From positions 342,656 to 406,655 of the forward strand of contig NZ_JBANFI010000004.1 of NCBI RefSeq assembly GCF_045055655.1: a stretch of DNA of 64,000 nucleotides, read 5' to 3'. Made by a program: the position numbers and the translations under genes. The DNA is from Marinospirillum alkalitolerans. GTDB taxonomy: Bacteria; Pseudomonadota; Gammaproteobacteria; Pseudomonadales; Halomonadaceae. Under the pieces are notes generated by a model, which was not told the origin of the DNA, ran no database searches, and saw only the letters and a list, made by a program, of their open reading frames with translations. Of the stretch, positions 17,590 to 26,579 are shown piece by piece; position 1 is the first letter of the stretch; the number at the start of each line of letters is the position of its first letter.

Positions 17590-18596
17590 TAGTTCATCGC
17601 CTCCAGCGTCACATCAGCCTGTTGTAGTTTTTCCAGCACCTGCTGGGCATTACCACCATGAAAAGCCACCAATAGCTGGCCGTAGGGCGTAGATTTAATA
17701 CGATCTATCCGCCCGGAGAGCAAGGTAAAATCAGCCTGGGTTTCTTTGGCTATCTGCGCCAGCAGTGGCTGATAGGTTGCCTCCCCTTGAAAGGTCAGAC
17801 GATAGACCTGCCCTTCTACCTTGGAGAAATCTTCGATCAGCGCCTGCTCATCCAGCTGCTCAGCCTCATAAACAAAACGCCGCGTCGTAGGATGTTGCGG
17901 ATGCAAGAAAACCTGCGCCACGGGGCCTTCTTCAACAATATGCCCCTTGTCCATCACAGCAACGCGATCCGCCACCTTGCGCACCACTTCCATCTCGTGC
18001 GTGATCAACACCAGTGTCAGTTTCAGCTCTTGGTTGATTTCGAGCAGCAAATCCAGCACCTGCTGCGTGGTTTCTGGATCGAGTGCACTGGTGGCCTCAT
18101 CACAGAGCAGAATTTTGGGGTCGGTCGATAAGGCCCGTGCGATGCCCACACGCTGCTTTTGTCCACCAGAAAGCTGGGCTGGATATTTTTTAGCGTGATC
18201 TTCCAAGCCTACCCGGCGCAATAGCTGGGCAACCTTCGCCTCGATTTCCTTAGCGCTATGCTGACCTGCCAAGCGCAGCGGCATGGCAATGTTATCGGCG
18301 ACAGTTTGTGAGCTCAGCAGATTAAAATGCTGGAAGATCATCCCGACGCCTTGGCGGAACTGACGCAGCCCAGCCGCATCCAGCTGCGTGACATCGACAC
18401 CATCGACCCAGAGCTGACCGCCACTGGGTGTTTCCAGGCGATTAATTAAGCGTAACAGGGTACTCTTGCCTGCTCCGGAATGGCCGATCAAACCATAAAT
18501 CTGACCGCGCGGGATCGATAGCTGGCAAGGATGCAGCGCAGTGATCGCCTGCCCTTTCACCAGATAGGTTTTATGAATATTTTGAAATTGAATCAC
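17589..18596 (-). CDS. metN: D-methionine ABC transporter ATP-binding protein MetN
   Basis: About 335-aa ATPase of the methionine importer. Walker A is GHSGAGKST, the signature is LSGGQKQRVGIARAL, Walker B is ILLCDEATSALD and the H-loop is ITHEMEVV. The C-terminal 90 residues are the NIL regulatory domain, which in E. coli MetN binds methionine and shuts the transporter down. A GTG start at 18596 gives an N-terminus (IQFQNIHKTY) aligned with the family; an ATG at 18620 is possible but has no ribosome-binding site. No MetJ-type operator is evident in the 58-bp divergent gap to msrA. Confidence 0.9.
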   Translation of the reverse strand: MIQFQNIHKTYLVKGQAITALHPCQLSIPRGQIYGLIGHSGAGKSTLLRLINRLETPSGGQLWVDGVDVTQLDAAGLRQFRQGVGMIFQHFNLLSSQTVADNIAMPLRLAGQHSAKEIEAKVAQLLRRVGLEDHAKKYPAQLSGGQKQRVGIARALSTDPKILLCDEATSALDPETTQQVLDLLLEINQELKLTLVLITHEMEVVRKVADRVAVMDKGHIVEEGPVAQVFLHPQHPTTRRFVYEAEQLDEQALIEDFSKVEGQVYRLTFQGEATYQPLLAQIAKETQADFTLLSGRIDRIKSTPYGQLLVAFHGGNAQQVLEKLQQADVTLEAMN

Positions 18597-18654
18597 GCTC
18601 AGTCTAACCTTATGAGTCATCTAAAAAAGAGAGCCTGAACGAGGAGATCCGCTC

Positions 18655-19246
18655 ATGCCCCAAGGTTTTATTCCACCGGAAGATTTTCCTCTTGCGCCAC
18701 CCTTGGCTGAGGTACCACAAGAAGACCAACTCTATCTTGCAGGCGGCTGCTTCTGGTGTGTAGAAGCCGTCTTTGCGCAGCTTGATGCTAACCTGAAGCT
18801 GGTGAGTGGTTACTGCGGTGGCACGGCAGAAACTGCCACCTATGAGCAGGTGTGCCGCGGCCAGACTCAGCATGCCGAGACACTTCAGATCACCTTTTTG
18901 CCCAACCAGATCAGCCGTGAAGCCCTGCTGCGTGTATTTTTCAGTCTTGCCCACGACCCGACCCAGTGGCAACGTCAGGGGGGCAGACCGTGGACCGCAA
19001 TACCGATCAGCGATCTTTTATCGTCACACGGCCGAAGAGCAGCAGTTACGCGCCTACATAGACCAGCTGAATGCCCTGCCCGCCTTTGCACAACCCATTG
19101 TCACGCAGCTTGAGCCTTTTGCAGGTTTTTTCCCAGCAGAAATCGAGCACCAAGGCTATGCTGCCCGCCACCCACAACAGCCCTATATTCAAGCCGTGGC
19201 CCAGCCCAAGGTTGAGGCAGTGCGTGCTTTTCTTCAGCGCCAGTAG
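18655..19246 (+). pseudogene. msrA: Peptide-methionine (S)-S-oxide reductase MsrA, interrupted by a frameshift
   Basis: The first frame (from ATG 18655, GAGGAG upstream) encodes the MsrA N-terminal region, including the active-site segment GGCFWCVEAVF and TYEQVCRGQTQHAETLQ. It loses homology after AHDPTQWQRQGG. MsrA homology resumes in the next frame with DRGPQYRSAIFYR and continues to a natural stop at 19246. Removing one G from the run of six at 18978-18983 restores a full-length protein of about 196 aa. This is either a real +1 frameshift inactivating the gene or a homopolymer sequencing error. It is divergent from metN, fitting a methionine theme. Confidence 0.82.
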
Positions 19247-19305
19247 CAGTCAGCAAGACACAGCTTCAGCAACCGACAAGCCAAACAAGAACCCAACAAG
19301 AGCAA

Positions 19306-19326
19306 GGGAGCCTGATCATGGCTCCC
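19306..19326. terminator. Hairpin between convergent msrA and gyrA
   Basis: GGGAGCC (19306-19312) and GGCTCCC (19320-19326) form a 7-bp GC-rich stem with a 7-nt loop between the msrA and gyrA 3' ends. T-tracts on both sides are poor (TGCTCTTGTTG on the gyrA strand), so intrinsic termination is plausible but not certain. Confidence 0.5.
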
Positions 19327-19360
19327 TGCTATTGTGCTGCTCAAGGCACAAGAAACACGA

Positions 19361-22084
19361 CTAGTCGTCAATCGCCTCTGCTGCGCTATCGGCTGCTGGT
19401 GCATCGCTCACATCCGAGGTGGCTGCTGCATCTTCTTCCAGCTCGGCCTCGTCTTCATCTACATCCTGTACACGGACAGTACCACACAGCTGCTCATCAT
19501 CACTCAAGCTGATCAGCTTCACACCCTGAGTATTGCGCGAGGTAATCGACACTTCATCAACCCGCGTGCGTACTAGCGTACCGCGATCGGTGATCAGCAT
19601 CATTTCCTCACCATCTTCGACCTGAATCGCCGAGACCAAAGCGCCGTTACGCTCACTGCATTGCATCGCAATCACACCTTGACCCCCGCGCCCTCTGAGA
19701 GGGAAGGCTTCAAGACGGGTGCGCTTACCATAACCATTTTGCGATGCCGTCAAAATATAAATCGGACGCGCATCCTGCTGCTGGGCATCCACCTGGCTGG
19801 TTTGCGTCTCAGTGATCGTTTCAGCTTCACCTTCTTGATCACCTTCCTCCGCCTCCACCCAGGTGGATCGAGGAATGATCAGGCTGATCACTTCAGCCTC
19901 ATCAGGCAAACGCACGCCCCGGACACCCCGAGCAGTCCGGCCCATCGCACGTACTTGGCTTTCTTCAAAGCGAATGGCTTTGCCCGCACTGGTCAAGAGC
20001 AGCACATGGTCTTCACCTTGTGTAATCGCCGCGCCAACCAAACGATCGCCTTCATCCAGATCCAGCGCAATCAGGCCACTAGAACGCTGACGCGAGAATT
20101 GATCCAGGCTGGTTTTCTTGACGGTTCCGCGTGAAGTCGCCATAAAAATAAAATGATCTTCACGGTATTCACGCACCGGCAAAATGGTGGTGATCCACTC
20201 GCCTTCTTCTAGGGGCAACAGGTTGACCAGCGGACGACCACGCGATCCACGCGTACCAGAAGGAATATCGTAGACCTTGAGCCAGTAGACCTTGCCACGA
20301 GTCGAGAAGAGCAACACCGTATCATGGCTAGAAGTCACCAGCAGATGCTCGATCACATCCTCATCCTTCATCGCGGTGGCTGACTTGCCGCGACCACCCC
20401 GACGCTGGGCACGATAGTCACTCAAAGGTTGAGACTTGGCATAACCGGAGCGGGAGACGGTGACCACTCGCTCTTCTTCGGCGATCAGATCTTCCATCGA
20501 GAAATCTTGGCGGCTGGCAATGATCTCACTGCGACGCGGATCGGCATATTCAGCGCGAACCTGCTGCAGCTCTTCACGGATCACCTGCATCAATAAGGCT
20601 GGATCAGCCAGAATCGCCAGATACTCAGCAATCTTGACTAACAGCTCTTGGTATTCAGCCAGCAGCTTTTCATGCTCCATGCCCGTCAGGCGATGCAGAC
20701 GCAGGTCGAGTATCGCCTGAGCTTGCGCTGGAGAAAGACGATATTGATCCTGCTGCTCGCTCAAACCCAAGCCTTCTGGCAGGTCATCTGGCTGGCAGGC
20801 CGTAGCACCGGCTTTTTCCAGCATCTGCACCACCTGTCCGGGCACCCAAGCTTGCGCCAGCAAAGCAGCCTTGGCCTCGGCCGCAGAAGGTGAAGCCTTG
20901 ATCAGGGCAATCACTGGATCGATATTGCTCAGCGCAATCGCCAGACCTTCCAACAGGTGGCCTCGCTCTTTGGCTTTGCGCAGCTCAAACACAGTACGTC
21001 GTGTGACCACTTCTTGGCGGTGACGAACAAAGGCTTCGAGCAGCTGCTTTAAATTCAGCAGCATCGGCTGACCGTCTTTTAAGGCGACGATATTAATGCC
21101 AAAAACATTCTGCAAGGCCGTTTGGGTAAACAGGTTGTTGGCGAGGACTTCAGGCGATTCGCCTTTTTTGACCTCGACCACGATGCGCATGCCCTCTTTG
21201 TCTGACTCATCGCGCAGCTCGGCGATACCTTCGATCTTCTTCTCTTTGACCAGCTCTGCTATGCGCTCAATCAAGCGCGCCTTATTGAGCTGATAAGGAA
21301 TCTCAGTAAAGACCAAGGCCTCACGATTGCCAATCGTCTCAATATGGTGCTTAGCACGCATATAAATCCGACCGCGCCCAGTGCGGTAGGCTTCGACGAT
21401 GCCGGCACGACCATTAATAATCGCGCCAGTGGGGAAGTCAGGGCCAGGGATATATTCCATCAACTGATCAATGGTGAGTTCTGGCTCATCAATCAAGGCC
21501 AAGCAGCCATCGACCACCTCACCCAAGTTGTGTGGCGGAATGTTGGTGGCCATACCGACCGCGATCCCAGCAGAGCCATTAATCAGCAGATTCGGAACAC
21601 GTGTTGGCAGCACTGCAGGGATCTTCTCTGTGCCGTCATAGTTATCGACATAGTCCACGGTTTCTTTTTCTAAATCCGCCAGCAGCTCGTGACTCATTTT
21701 GGTCATGCGGATTTCGGTGTAACGCATCGCCGCAGCGGAATCACCATCAACCGAACCGAAGTTACCCTGACCATCGACCAGTAGATAACGCAAGGAAAAA
21801 GGCTGAGCCATCCTGACGATGGTGTCGTAAACAGCAGAATCACCGTGAGGGTGATATTTACCGATCACATCACCGACCACACGGGCCGACTTTTTATAGG
21901 GTTTGTTCCAATCGTTTTTGAGCTCGTGCATGGCGAAGAGCACACGCCGGTGCACAGGCTTGAGACCGTCACGCACGTCTGGCAGGGCGCGTCCGATGAT
22001 GACGCTCATCGCATAGTCTAAATAGGATTGCTTGAGTTCATCCTCAATATTGACTGGATGGATCTCTTTTGCGATTTCAGCCAT
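19361..22084 (-). CDS. gyrA: DNA gyrase subunit A
   Basis: 907-aa GyrA, which cuts and rejoins DNA. The catalytic tyrosine is in AAMRYTEIRM. The quinolone-resistance region reads GKYHPHGDSAVYDTIVRMAQ, with the Ser and Asp of the sensitive type. The C-terminal domain has the GyrA box QRRGGRGK. An acidic low-complexity insert occurs in the C-terminal domain (around EEGDQEGEAETITETQ), and the tail is strongly acidic. AAGGA precedes the ATG at 22084. Confidence 0.97.
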   Translation of the reverse strand: MAEIAKEIHPVNIEDELKQSYLDYAMSVIIGRALPDVRDGLKPVHRRVLFAMHELKNDWNKPYKKSARVVGDVIGKYHPHGDSAVYDTIVRMAQPFSLRYLLVDGQGNFGSVDGDSAAAMRYTEIRMTKMSHELLADLEKETVDYVDNYDGTEKIPAVLPTRVPNLLINGSAGIAVGMATNIPPHNLGEVVDGCLALIDEPELTIDQLMEYIPGPDFPTGAIINGRAGIVEAYRTGRGRIYMRAKHHIETIGNREALVFTEIPYQLNKARLIERIAELVKEKKIEGIAELRDESDKEGMRIVVEVKKGESPEVLANNLFTQTALQNVFGINIVALKDGQPMLLNLKQLLEAFVRHRQEVVTRRTVFELRKAKERGHLLEGLAIALSNIDPVIALIKASPSAAEAKAALLAQAWVPGQVVQMLEKAGATACQPDDLPEGLGLSEQQDQYRLSPAQAQAILDLRLHRLTGMEHEKLLAEYQELLVKIAEYLAILADPALLMQVIREELQQVRAEYADPRRSEIIASRQDFSMEDLIAEEERVVTVSRSGYAKSQPLSDYRAQRRGGRGKSATAMKDEDVIEHLLVTSSHDTVLLFSTRGKVYWLKVYDIPSGTRGSRGRPLVNLLPLEEGEWITTILPVREYREDHFIFMATSRGTVKKTSLDQFSRQRSSGLIALDLDEGDRLVGAAITQGEDHVLLLTSAGKAIRFEESQVRAMGRTARGVRGVRLPDEAEVISLIIPRSTWVEAEEGDQEGEAETITETQTSQVDAQQQDARPIYILTASQNGYGKRTRLEAFPLRGRGGQGVIAMQCSERNGALVSAIQVEDGEEMMLITDRGTLVRTRVDEVSITSRNTQGVKLISLSDDEQLCGTVRVQDVDEDEAELEEDAAATSDVSDAPAADSAAEAIDD

Positions 22085-22123
22085 GCATCTTCGTCCTTCT
22101 GAGGTTAAATAGAGATGGTGCCG

Positions 22124-22152
22124 ATTATACCCTTTTGTCGCGCTCAGGTCAT
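22124..22152 (-). promoter_or_regulatory. gyrA promoter
   Basis: On the minus strand ATGACC (22152-22147) and TATAAT (22129-22124) are separated by 17 bp. The -10 box is a perfect consensus and the -35 box matches 4 of 6. Transcription would start about 32 bp before the gyrA ATG. Confidence 0.65.
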
Positions 22153-22257
22153 CGCACAGGAGACTGTTTCAGTTGATCGAAATCCAGTAAGATGAAGAAC
22201 ATAGAGTCTTTGCTTTCTATACTACTGAATCCACCCCCACAAAAAAGGAGTCTGTCG

Positions 22258-22533
22258 ATGAGCAGCTCAAGTGAAATTGACAAAGCCCGCGCTCTTTCTG
22301 AACTCAGGCAGTTTCTGAAAAAGCTCCTACTGGAGCCCGGCACGCTCGAAAAAACACTCGAGATAGCCCAGCGTCACTATGGCGATCATAAGATGCTCGA
22401 TAAGGTTGCTGAAGACATCAGCAGCGAAACACTGGTTAAAATTTCTGAGGACCCCAAAGAACGTACGCTGGCAGACACCTTGTTTTTGGATCTACTCAAA
22501 GAAGTGGTGGAAGAAAGCAAAGCACTGTATTAA
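22258..22533 (+). CDS. Small helical protein of unknown function
   Basis: 91 aa, not recognised. The start at 22258 has AAGGAG 7 bp upstream; an upstream in-frame ATG at 22192 has none. The protein is rich in charged residues and predicted mostly helical, with no transmembrane segment or signal peptide. A TATACT sequence about 40 bp upstream could be a -10 element. It is divergent from gyrA and precedes a membrane protein gene by about 80 bp; no functional link is evident. Confidence 0.7.
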   Translation: MSSSSEIDKARALSELRQFLKKLLLEPGTLEKTLEIAQRHYGDHKMLDKVAEDISSETLVKISEDPKERTLADTLFLDLLKEVVEESKALY

Positions 22534-22612
22534 GACGAGCGCGGCCAAGGCGATAGACCCTGTCGCCTGAACCGCGATCGAGGACAAGGACTCAAAGACG
22601 AGGAGAGGCGTC

Positions 22613-23317
22613 GTGTCATTCGCTTCTGTGCTTGGACTCAGCGTTTTATTGCTGACGCATCTCATCAGCCCGTGGCTGCTGCAACACTCGCATCGCGCAG
22701 GCTGGCTGGCCCCTGTAGCAGGTGGTGTTTCAGTTAGCTATGTCTTTTTACAGCTGCTACCAAAACTCACCTACAGCGATCATCTCTTAACCGAAACAGC
22801 GCGCCAGATGGCTGCACGCTGGCAACATCATGGGTTTCTGCTCGCCTTAATCGGACTGATTTTATTTCTTGGCTTAGATCGCAGCAGCCGCCAGCACACA
22901 TCTTGGATACGCGTACAACGCGCCCATCTGCTCCTTGGCATCTACAGCCTTTATAACTTTATCATTGGATATTTGCTTCCCGCCCACTATGCCCTAGGTG
23001 GCACGCGCTCGACTTTTTTGTTCAGCCTTGCCATGGCTTTGCATTTTTTCCTGATTCATCATCTGCTCGCCCCTTCTTTTTCTGCCGGCAACACACGCAT
23101 CGCGCAAATCAGCTTTGCCGCTTTTTGCTTGCTAGGCTGGATGAGCGCAACGCTGCTTCCCATCAACTGGGTGTTTCTTGCCTTGCTCCTCTCCATTTTG
23201 GCTGGTGCGATGATCCTGTTGACGCTTAAGGAAGAAATACAAGAAGAGAGCTTGCAGCGCTTCGGCTTATTCATCCTTGGCGCTGCTGGCTATACGCTAC
23301 TGGTGATGCGGATTTAG
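22613..23317 (+). CDS. Polytopic membrane protein, distantly ZIP-like
   Basis: 234 aa with about seven predicted helices, starting with GTG at 22613 after GAGGAG. Helix 2 contains GGVSVSYVFLQLLPKL, a pattern reminiscent of ZIP metal transporters, and the C-terminus has TLKEEIQEESLQRFGLFILG, which I associate with a family of uncharacterised bacterial membrane proteins. The metal-binding histidine clusters of true ZIP proteins are not clear, so transport is not assigned. The 3' end overlaps lipB by 4 bp. Confidence 0.7.
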   Translation: MSFASVLGLSVLLLTHLISPWLLQHSHRAGWLAPVAGGVSVSYVFLQLLPKLTYSDHLLTETARQMAARWQHHGFLLALIGLILFLGLDRSSRQHTSWIRVQRAHLLLGIYSLYNFIIGYLLPAHYALGGTRSTFLFSLAMALHFFLIHHLLAPSFSAGNTRIAQISFAAFCLLGWMSATLLPINWVFLALLLSILAGAMILLTLKEEIQEESLQRFGLFILGAAGYTLLVMRI

Positions 23318-23967
23318 GACCAACCTTGCTGCCGCTGTATCTGAGTATGTCCAAGACGGGACACCAGCTGCTGCACAACCCCTTCGGTCGCTGCGACCAA
23401 GTCGATATCAGGACGCCAATCAGCAAGGCGTGCTGTCTTTAAGCCTGCATAGCCACAGGGATTAATCCGCTCAAAAGGCTCTAAATCTGGCGCAACATTC
23501 AAGCTCAGGCCATGAAAACTGCAACCACGGCGCACTTTCAAGCCAAGCGCCGCTATTTTTGCGCCCTCGACATACACGCCGGGCGCATCAGGGCGCGCAT
23601 AGGCCTCGACCCCCAACTCAGCCAAATAGGCCACGAGGCTTTGCTCGATCAAATTAACAAGATCGCGCACGCCATAGTGAAGACGCTTGATATCCAGCAG
23701 CAGATAGATGACCAGCTGCCCCGGACCGTGCCAGGTCACTTGTCCACCACGATCCACCTGCACCACAGGAATATCACCCGGATTGAGCAGGTGCTCTGCT
23801 TTGCCTGCCAAGCCCTGAGTAAACACCGAGTCATGCTCCAAAATCCACAACTCATCGGCTGTATCGGCAGTACGCTGCTCTGTAAAGGCCCGCATACGCT
23901 CCCAAGTTGGCGTATAAGGCTGACGCCCCAAATGACGCTCGATCAAGGCAGATTCCACCATGATCAC
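23314..23967 (-). CDS. lipB: Octanoyl-ACP:protein octanoyltransferase LipB
   Basis: 217-aa enzyme that moves octanoate from ACP to lipoyl domains, the first step of lipoate synthesis. Key motifs are the DRGGQVTWHGPGQLVIY segment, GAKIAALGLKVRRGCSFHGL with the catalytic lysine region, and NPCGYAGL. A catalytic-type Cys follows the family position (INPCGY). The GTG start overlaps the ybeD stop (GTGA); ATG at 23961 is an alternative. The order ybeD-lipB is the usual one, but lipA is not next to it here. Confidence 0.93.
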   Translation of the reverse strand: MIMVESALIERHLGRQPYTPTWERMRAFTEQRTADTADELWILEHDSVFTQGLAGKAEHLLNPGDIPVVQVDRGGQVTWHGPGQLVIYLLLDIKRLHYGVRDLVNLIEQSLVAYLAELGVEAYARPDAPGVYVEGAKIAALGLKVRRGCSFHGLSLNVAPDLEPFERINPCGYAGLKTARLADWRPDIDLVAATEGVVQQLVSRLGHTQIQRQQGWS

Positions 23968-24251
23968 AGCACCATATGCACACGACCTGTTGCTTTTAAG
24001 GCCTGAAACAAACGATCCAGATGCGCTGGACTCTCCGCCTTCACGGTCACCCGGACCGATTGGAAACGGCCATTTCGACTGTCGACCACCGTCACGCTCT
24101 GTTGATGATATTCAGTGGCTTCTCCAACTAACACATCAAGGATGCTGACTTTAAAATCTGGCGCCGCTTCTCCCATCACCTTAATTGGATAATCACAGGG
24201 GAAATCAATTTTAGGCGCATTGGCTTCAACACTAGGATTAGAGTTCGACAT
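23964..24251 (-). CDS. ybeD: YbeD family protein (DUF493)
   Basis: 95-aa small protein of the ybeD family, usually found between dacA and lipB as here. PKIDFPCDYPIKVMG and the ferredoxin-like/ACT-like fold pattern (RVTVKAESPAHLDRLFQAL) are typical. The function is not established. The start at 24251 is chosen over 24311 because the family begins near here and the extension is unconserved in character. It overlaps lipB by 4 bp. Confidence 0.88.
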   Translation of the reverse strand: MSNSNPSVEANAPKIDFPCDYPIKVMGEAAPDFKVSILDVLVGEATEYHQQSVTVVDSRNGRFQSVRVTVKAESPAHLDRLFQALKATGRVHMVL

Positions 24252-24312
24252 ACTTTTCACACCTACATACTGGGCCAGACAAGAAGACCAGGTCCGCCTT
24301 ATCAAAGCCATC

Positions 24313-24348
24313 TAAAAATAAAAAAGAGAGGCTGTTTTTAGCCTCCCT
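24313..24348 (-). terminator. Intrinsic terminator after dacA
   Basis: On the minus strand GAGGCT-AAAAAC-AGCCTC forms a compact hairpin followed by TCTTTTTTATTTT. It lies about 35 bp past the dacA stop and should separate the cell-wall transcript from ybeD-lipB. Confidence 0.8.
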
Positions 24349-24379
24349 TCTGCCACATGAGCGCTGATCAGAGACTCCC

Positions 24380-25543
24380 TTAGCTCAGCAGCCCACTAAA
24401 GAACATAATCAGACTATGCCATAAACGCTTGAAAAAACCACCGCGCTCGAGGTTCTCCAAAGCAAAGACAGGTTCTTGCTTGACCACCTCACCGTTGAGG
24501 CTGATCACCAGTTGACCCACCTGATCACCCACCACCAGCGGGGCCTGTAAATTGGGATGAAGGACGATCTCAGCCTGGAGCTGCTCCTGCGCGCCACGCG
24601 GAATTGTGGCATAGAGATCTTCCGTCAGGCCAACACGCACCGAGGTACGCGCTCCCTTCCACACCCGCGCCTCATCCAGATCCTGATAGGCCTGATAGAG
24701 ACGGGGGGTCTCAAAATAGCGAAAACCATAACTCAAAAGCTTCTGGCTTTCTTGCGTCCGTGCTTCATCACTACGCGTTCCCATCACCACCGAGATCAAG
24801 CGCATATCATTACGCACAGCAGAGGCCGCTAAACAGTAGCCTGCCTCACTGGTATGGCCGGTTTTCAATCCATCCACACTGGCATCACGCCACAATAAGC
24901 GGTTGCGGTTGGTCTGACGGATATTATTAAAGGTGAACTCTCTTTCTGAGTAGATCGAGTAGTGTTCTGGGTAATCCATGATTTTCACGCGTGACAAGAT
25001 GGCCAAATCACGTGCTGTGGAGTAGTGGTTCTCATCTGGCAGGCCAGTTGAATTCATAAAGTGGGTGTTGGTCATGCCCATCAAACGCGCGTGCTGGTTC
25101 ATCAAATCAGCAAAAGCCGTTTCGCTGCCGGCCAAATGCTCGGCCACGGCTACGGAAGCATCATTGCCGGATTGAATAATCACCCCGCGCAACAAATCTT
25201 CAATCGAAACAAAAGTGCCTTCTTGGACAAACATGCGGGATCCGGGCATACGCCAAGCGCGTTCGCTGATGCGCACCATATCATTCAGCTCGACGGTTCC
25301 CTGATGAATCTCATACTCCAGCAGATAACTGGTCATCATTTTGGTCAAACTGGCAGGCGGCAGGCGCTCATCCGCATTATGCTCAGCAATCACCGCACCA
25401 CTATGAGCATCGATCAGAATCCATGAAGAAGCAGCCAGCTGTGGGGGTGCAGGAATCATCACCTGCGACGCCCACCCCATCGAGCTCACCAATAACCAGC
25501 CACTGAGCACCCAACCTATCACGCTGCTTTTCTTGTACAACAT
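24380..25543 (-). CDS. dacA: D-alanyl-D-alanine carboxypeptidase (PBP5/6 type)
   Basis: 387-aa class-A-type low-molecular-mass penicillin-binding protein that trims D-Ala from murein pentapeptides. After a signal peptide (about residues 1-25) come the active-site motifs S65-L-T-K68, SGN (in QSGNDASVA) and KTG (DGLKTGHT). The C-terminal beta domain is followed by an amphipathic helix (FFKRLWHSLIMFF) that anchors the enzyme to the inner membrane. AAGGAAGAG precedes the ATG. Confidence 0.95.
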   Translation of the reverse strand: MLYKKSSVIGWVLSGWLLVSSMGWASQVMIPAPPQLAASSWILIDAHSGAVIAEHNADERLPPASLTKMMTSYLLEYEIHQGTVELNDMVRISERAWRMPGSRMFVQEGTFVSIEDLLRGVIIQSGNDASVAVAEHLAGSETAFADLMNQHARLMGMTNTHFMNSTGLPDENHYSTARDLAILSRVKIMDYPEHYSIYSEREFTFNNIRQTNRNRLLWRDASVDGLKTGHTSEAGYCLAASAVRNDMRLISVVMGTRSDEARTQESQKLLSYGFRYFETPRLYQAYQDLDEARVWKGARTSVRVGLTEDLYATIPRGAQEQLQAEIVLHPNLQAPLVVGDQVGQLVISLNGEVVKQEPVFALENLERGGFFKRLWHSLIMFFSGLLS

Positions 25544-25646
25544 AACTCTTCCTTTTCTTAACCTAAAAATCTTTAAAAGCTCGTCAAAGCGGATCTCTGC
25601 GCAAGCGGCTCACCCTGAGCACTGGGTGTATCTTGACGATCGTCCT

Positions 25647-26531
25647 CTACTGACGCACAAGCAAAGGTCGACCTAAATCACTGGCCTCGAGCTGGCGTAT
25701 TGCTGCTTGTACTGGCTCGCCTTCCGCCAGAGGCCCAACCTGCACACGGTAGAGCCTGGGCGATCCTTGACTGGATAAAATCCGCACCGGCGCTTGCGTC
25801 ATCCCTCGAACTCTTTCTTGCAAGCGGGTCGCGGCCTCAGCATCCGCCAGTGCCGCCACTTGCAGGAACACGCTCGATTGCGCTGCCACTTGAGTCGGGT
25901 TCTCACGCTGCCAGGCCAGCGGATCGATCGCCTCAACACGCACCCGCCCCGTTCCCGTCTGGACTATACCTAAGCGATAGGCTGCCGCATAGGACAGATC
26001 AATGATCCGCCGTCCAACAAAAGGACCGCGATCATTAATACGCACGATAACCTGACGTTGATTATCCAAGTTAGTGACACGCACATAAGTTGGAATCGGC
26101 AAGGTGGTATGGGCTGCGGTCATGGCATACATGTCATAGACCTCACCATTGGAGGTTAAGTGCCCATGAAATTTAGTGCCATACCAAGAAGCAATGCCTG
26201 TTTGTACAAAACCCTGGCTGGAAGGCAGAACGCGATAGGTTTCTCCAAAAACCGTGTACTGGGCCGCATTACCCTGACGACTACGCGGCTCAACACGCGG
26301 GATGGCGTCAGGAATCCGCGACACATCGGGCGGGTTCGCGGGCAGACCATCGACACGCTGGGTATAGCGCCCGCCGCCAGAGCTGGTGACTCTATCTTGC
26401 AGCGTATAAACCGACTGTCCACTTGGCGAGTGAGCACCGAACACGCCACCTCCGCCACCGACAGAGCAGCCTGTCAGCAGTGCGATGCCTGCCAGTGCCA
26501 CCAACCTTAACGCTACATCACCTCGCTTCAT
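25647..26531 (-). CDS. rlpA: Septal ring lytic transglycosylase RlpA
   Basis: 294-aa outer-membrane lipoprotein. The signal peptide ends in the lipobox LLTGC. A double-psi beta-barrel domain (about residues 110-205) holds TGIASWYGTKFHGHLTSNGE and VRINDRGPFVGRRIIDLS, whose Asp is the catalytic type. A C-terminal SPOR domain (about 220-293) binds denuded glycan strands at the division site. The gene is 48 bp downstream of mltB. Confidence 0.93.
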   Translation of the reverse strand: MKRGDVALRLVALAGIALLTGCSVGGGGGVFGAHSPSGQSVYTLQDRVTSSGGGRYTQRVDGLPANPPDVSRIPDAIPRVEPRSRQGNAAQYTVFGETYRVLPSSQGFVQTGIASWYGTKFHGHLTSNGEVYDMYAMTAAHTTLPIPTYVRVTNLDNQRQVIVRINDRGPFVGRRIIDLSYAAAYRLGIVQTGTGRVRVEAIDPLAWQRENPTQVAAQSSVFLQVAALADAEAATRLQERVRGMTQAPVRILSSQGSPRLYRVQVGPLAEGEPVQAAIRQLEASDLGRPLLVRQ

Positions 26532-26579
26532 CCCACTTACTCTCGCTCATCGATCAGCTGTCTGCTGCGGACGGGCATT

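Noticed and set aside
18597..18654. MetJ operators between metN and msrA
   Set aside because: No tandem AGACGTCT-like repeats are recognisable in the 58-bp gap.
18655..19246. Two separate overlapping genes at the msrA locus
   Set aside because: The first frame carries only the N-terminal half of MsrA and the second only the C-terminal half; together they make one enzyme, so a frameshift explains them better.
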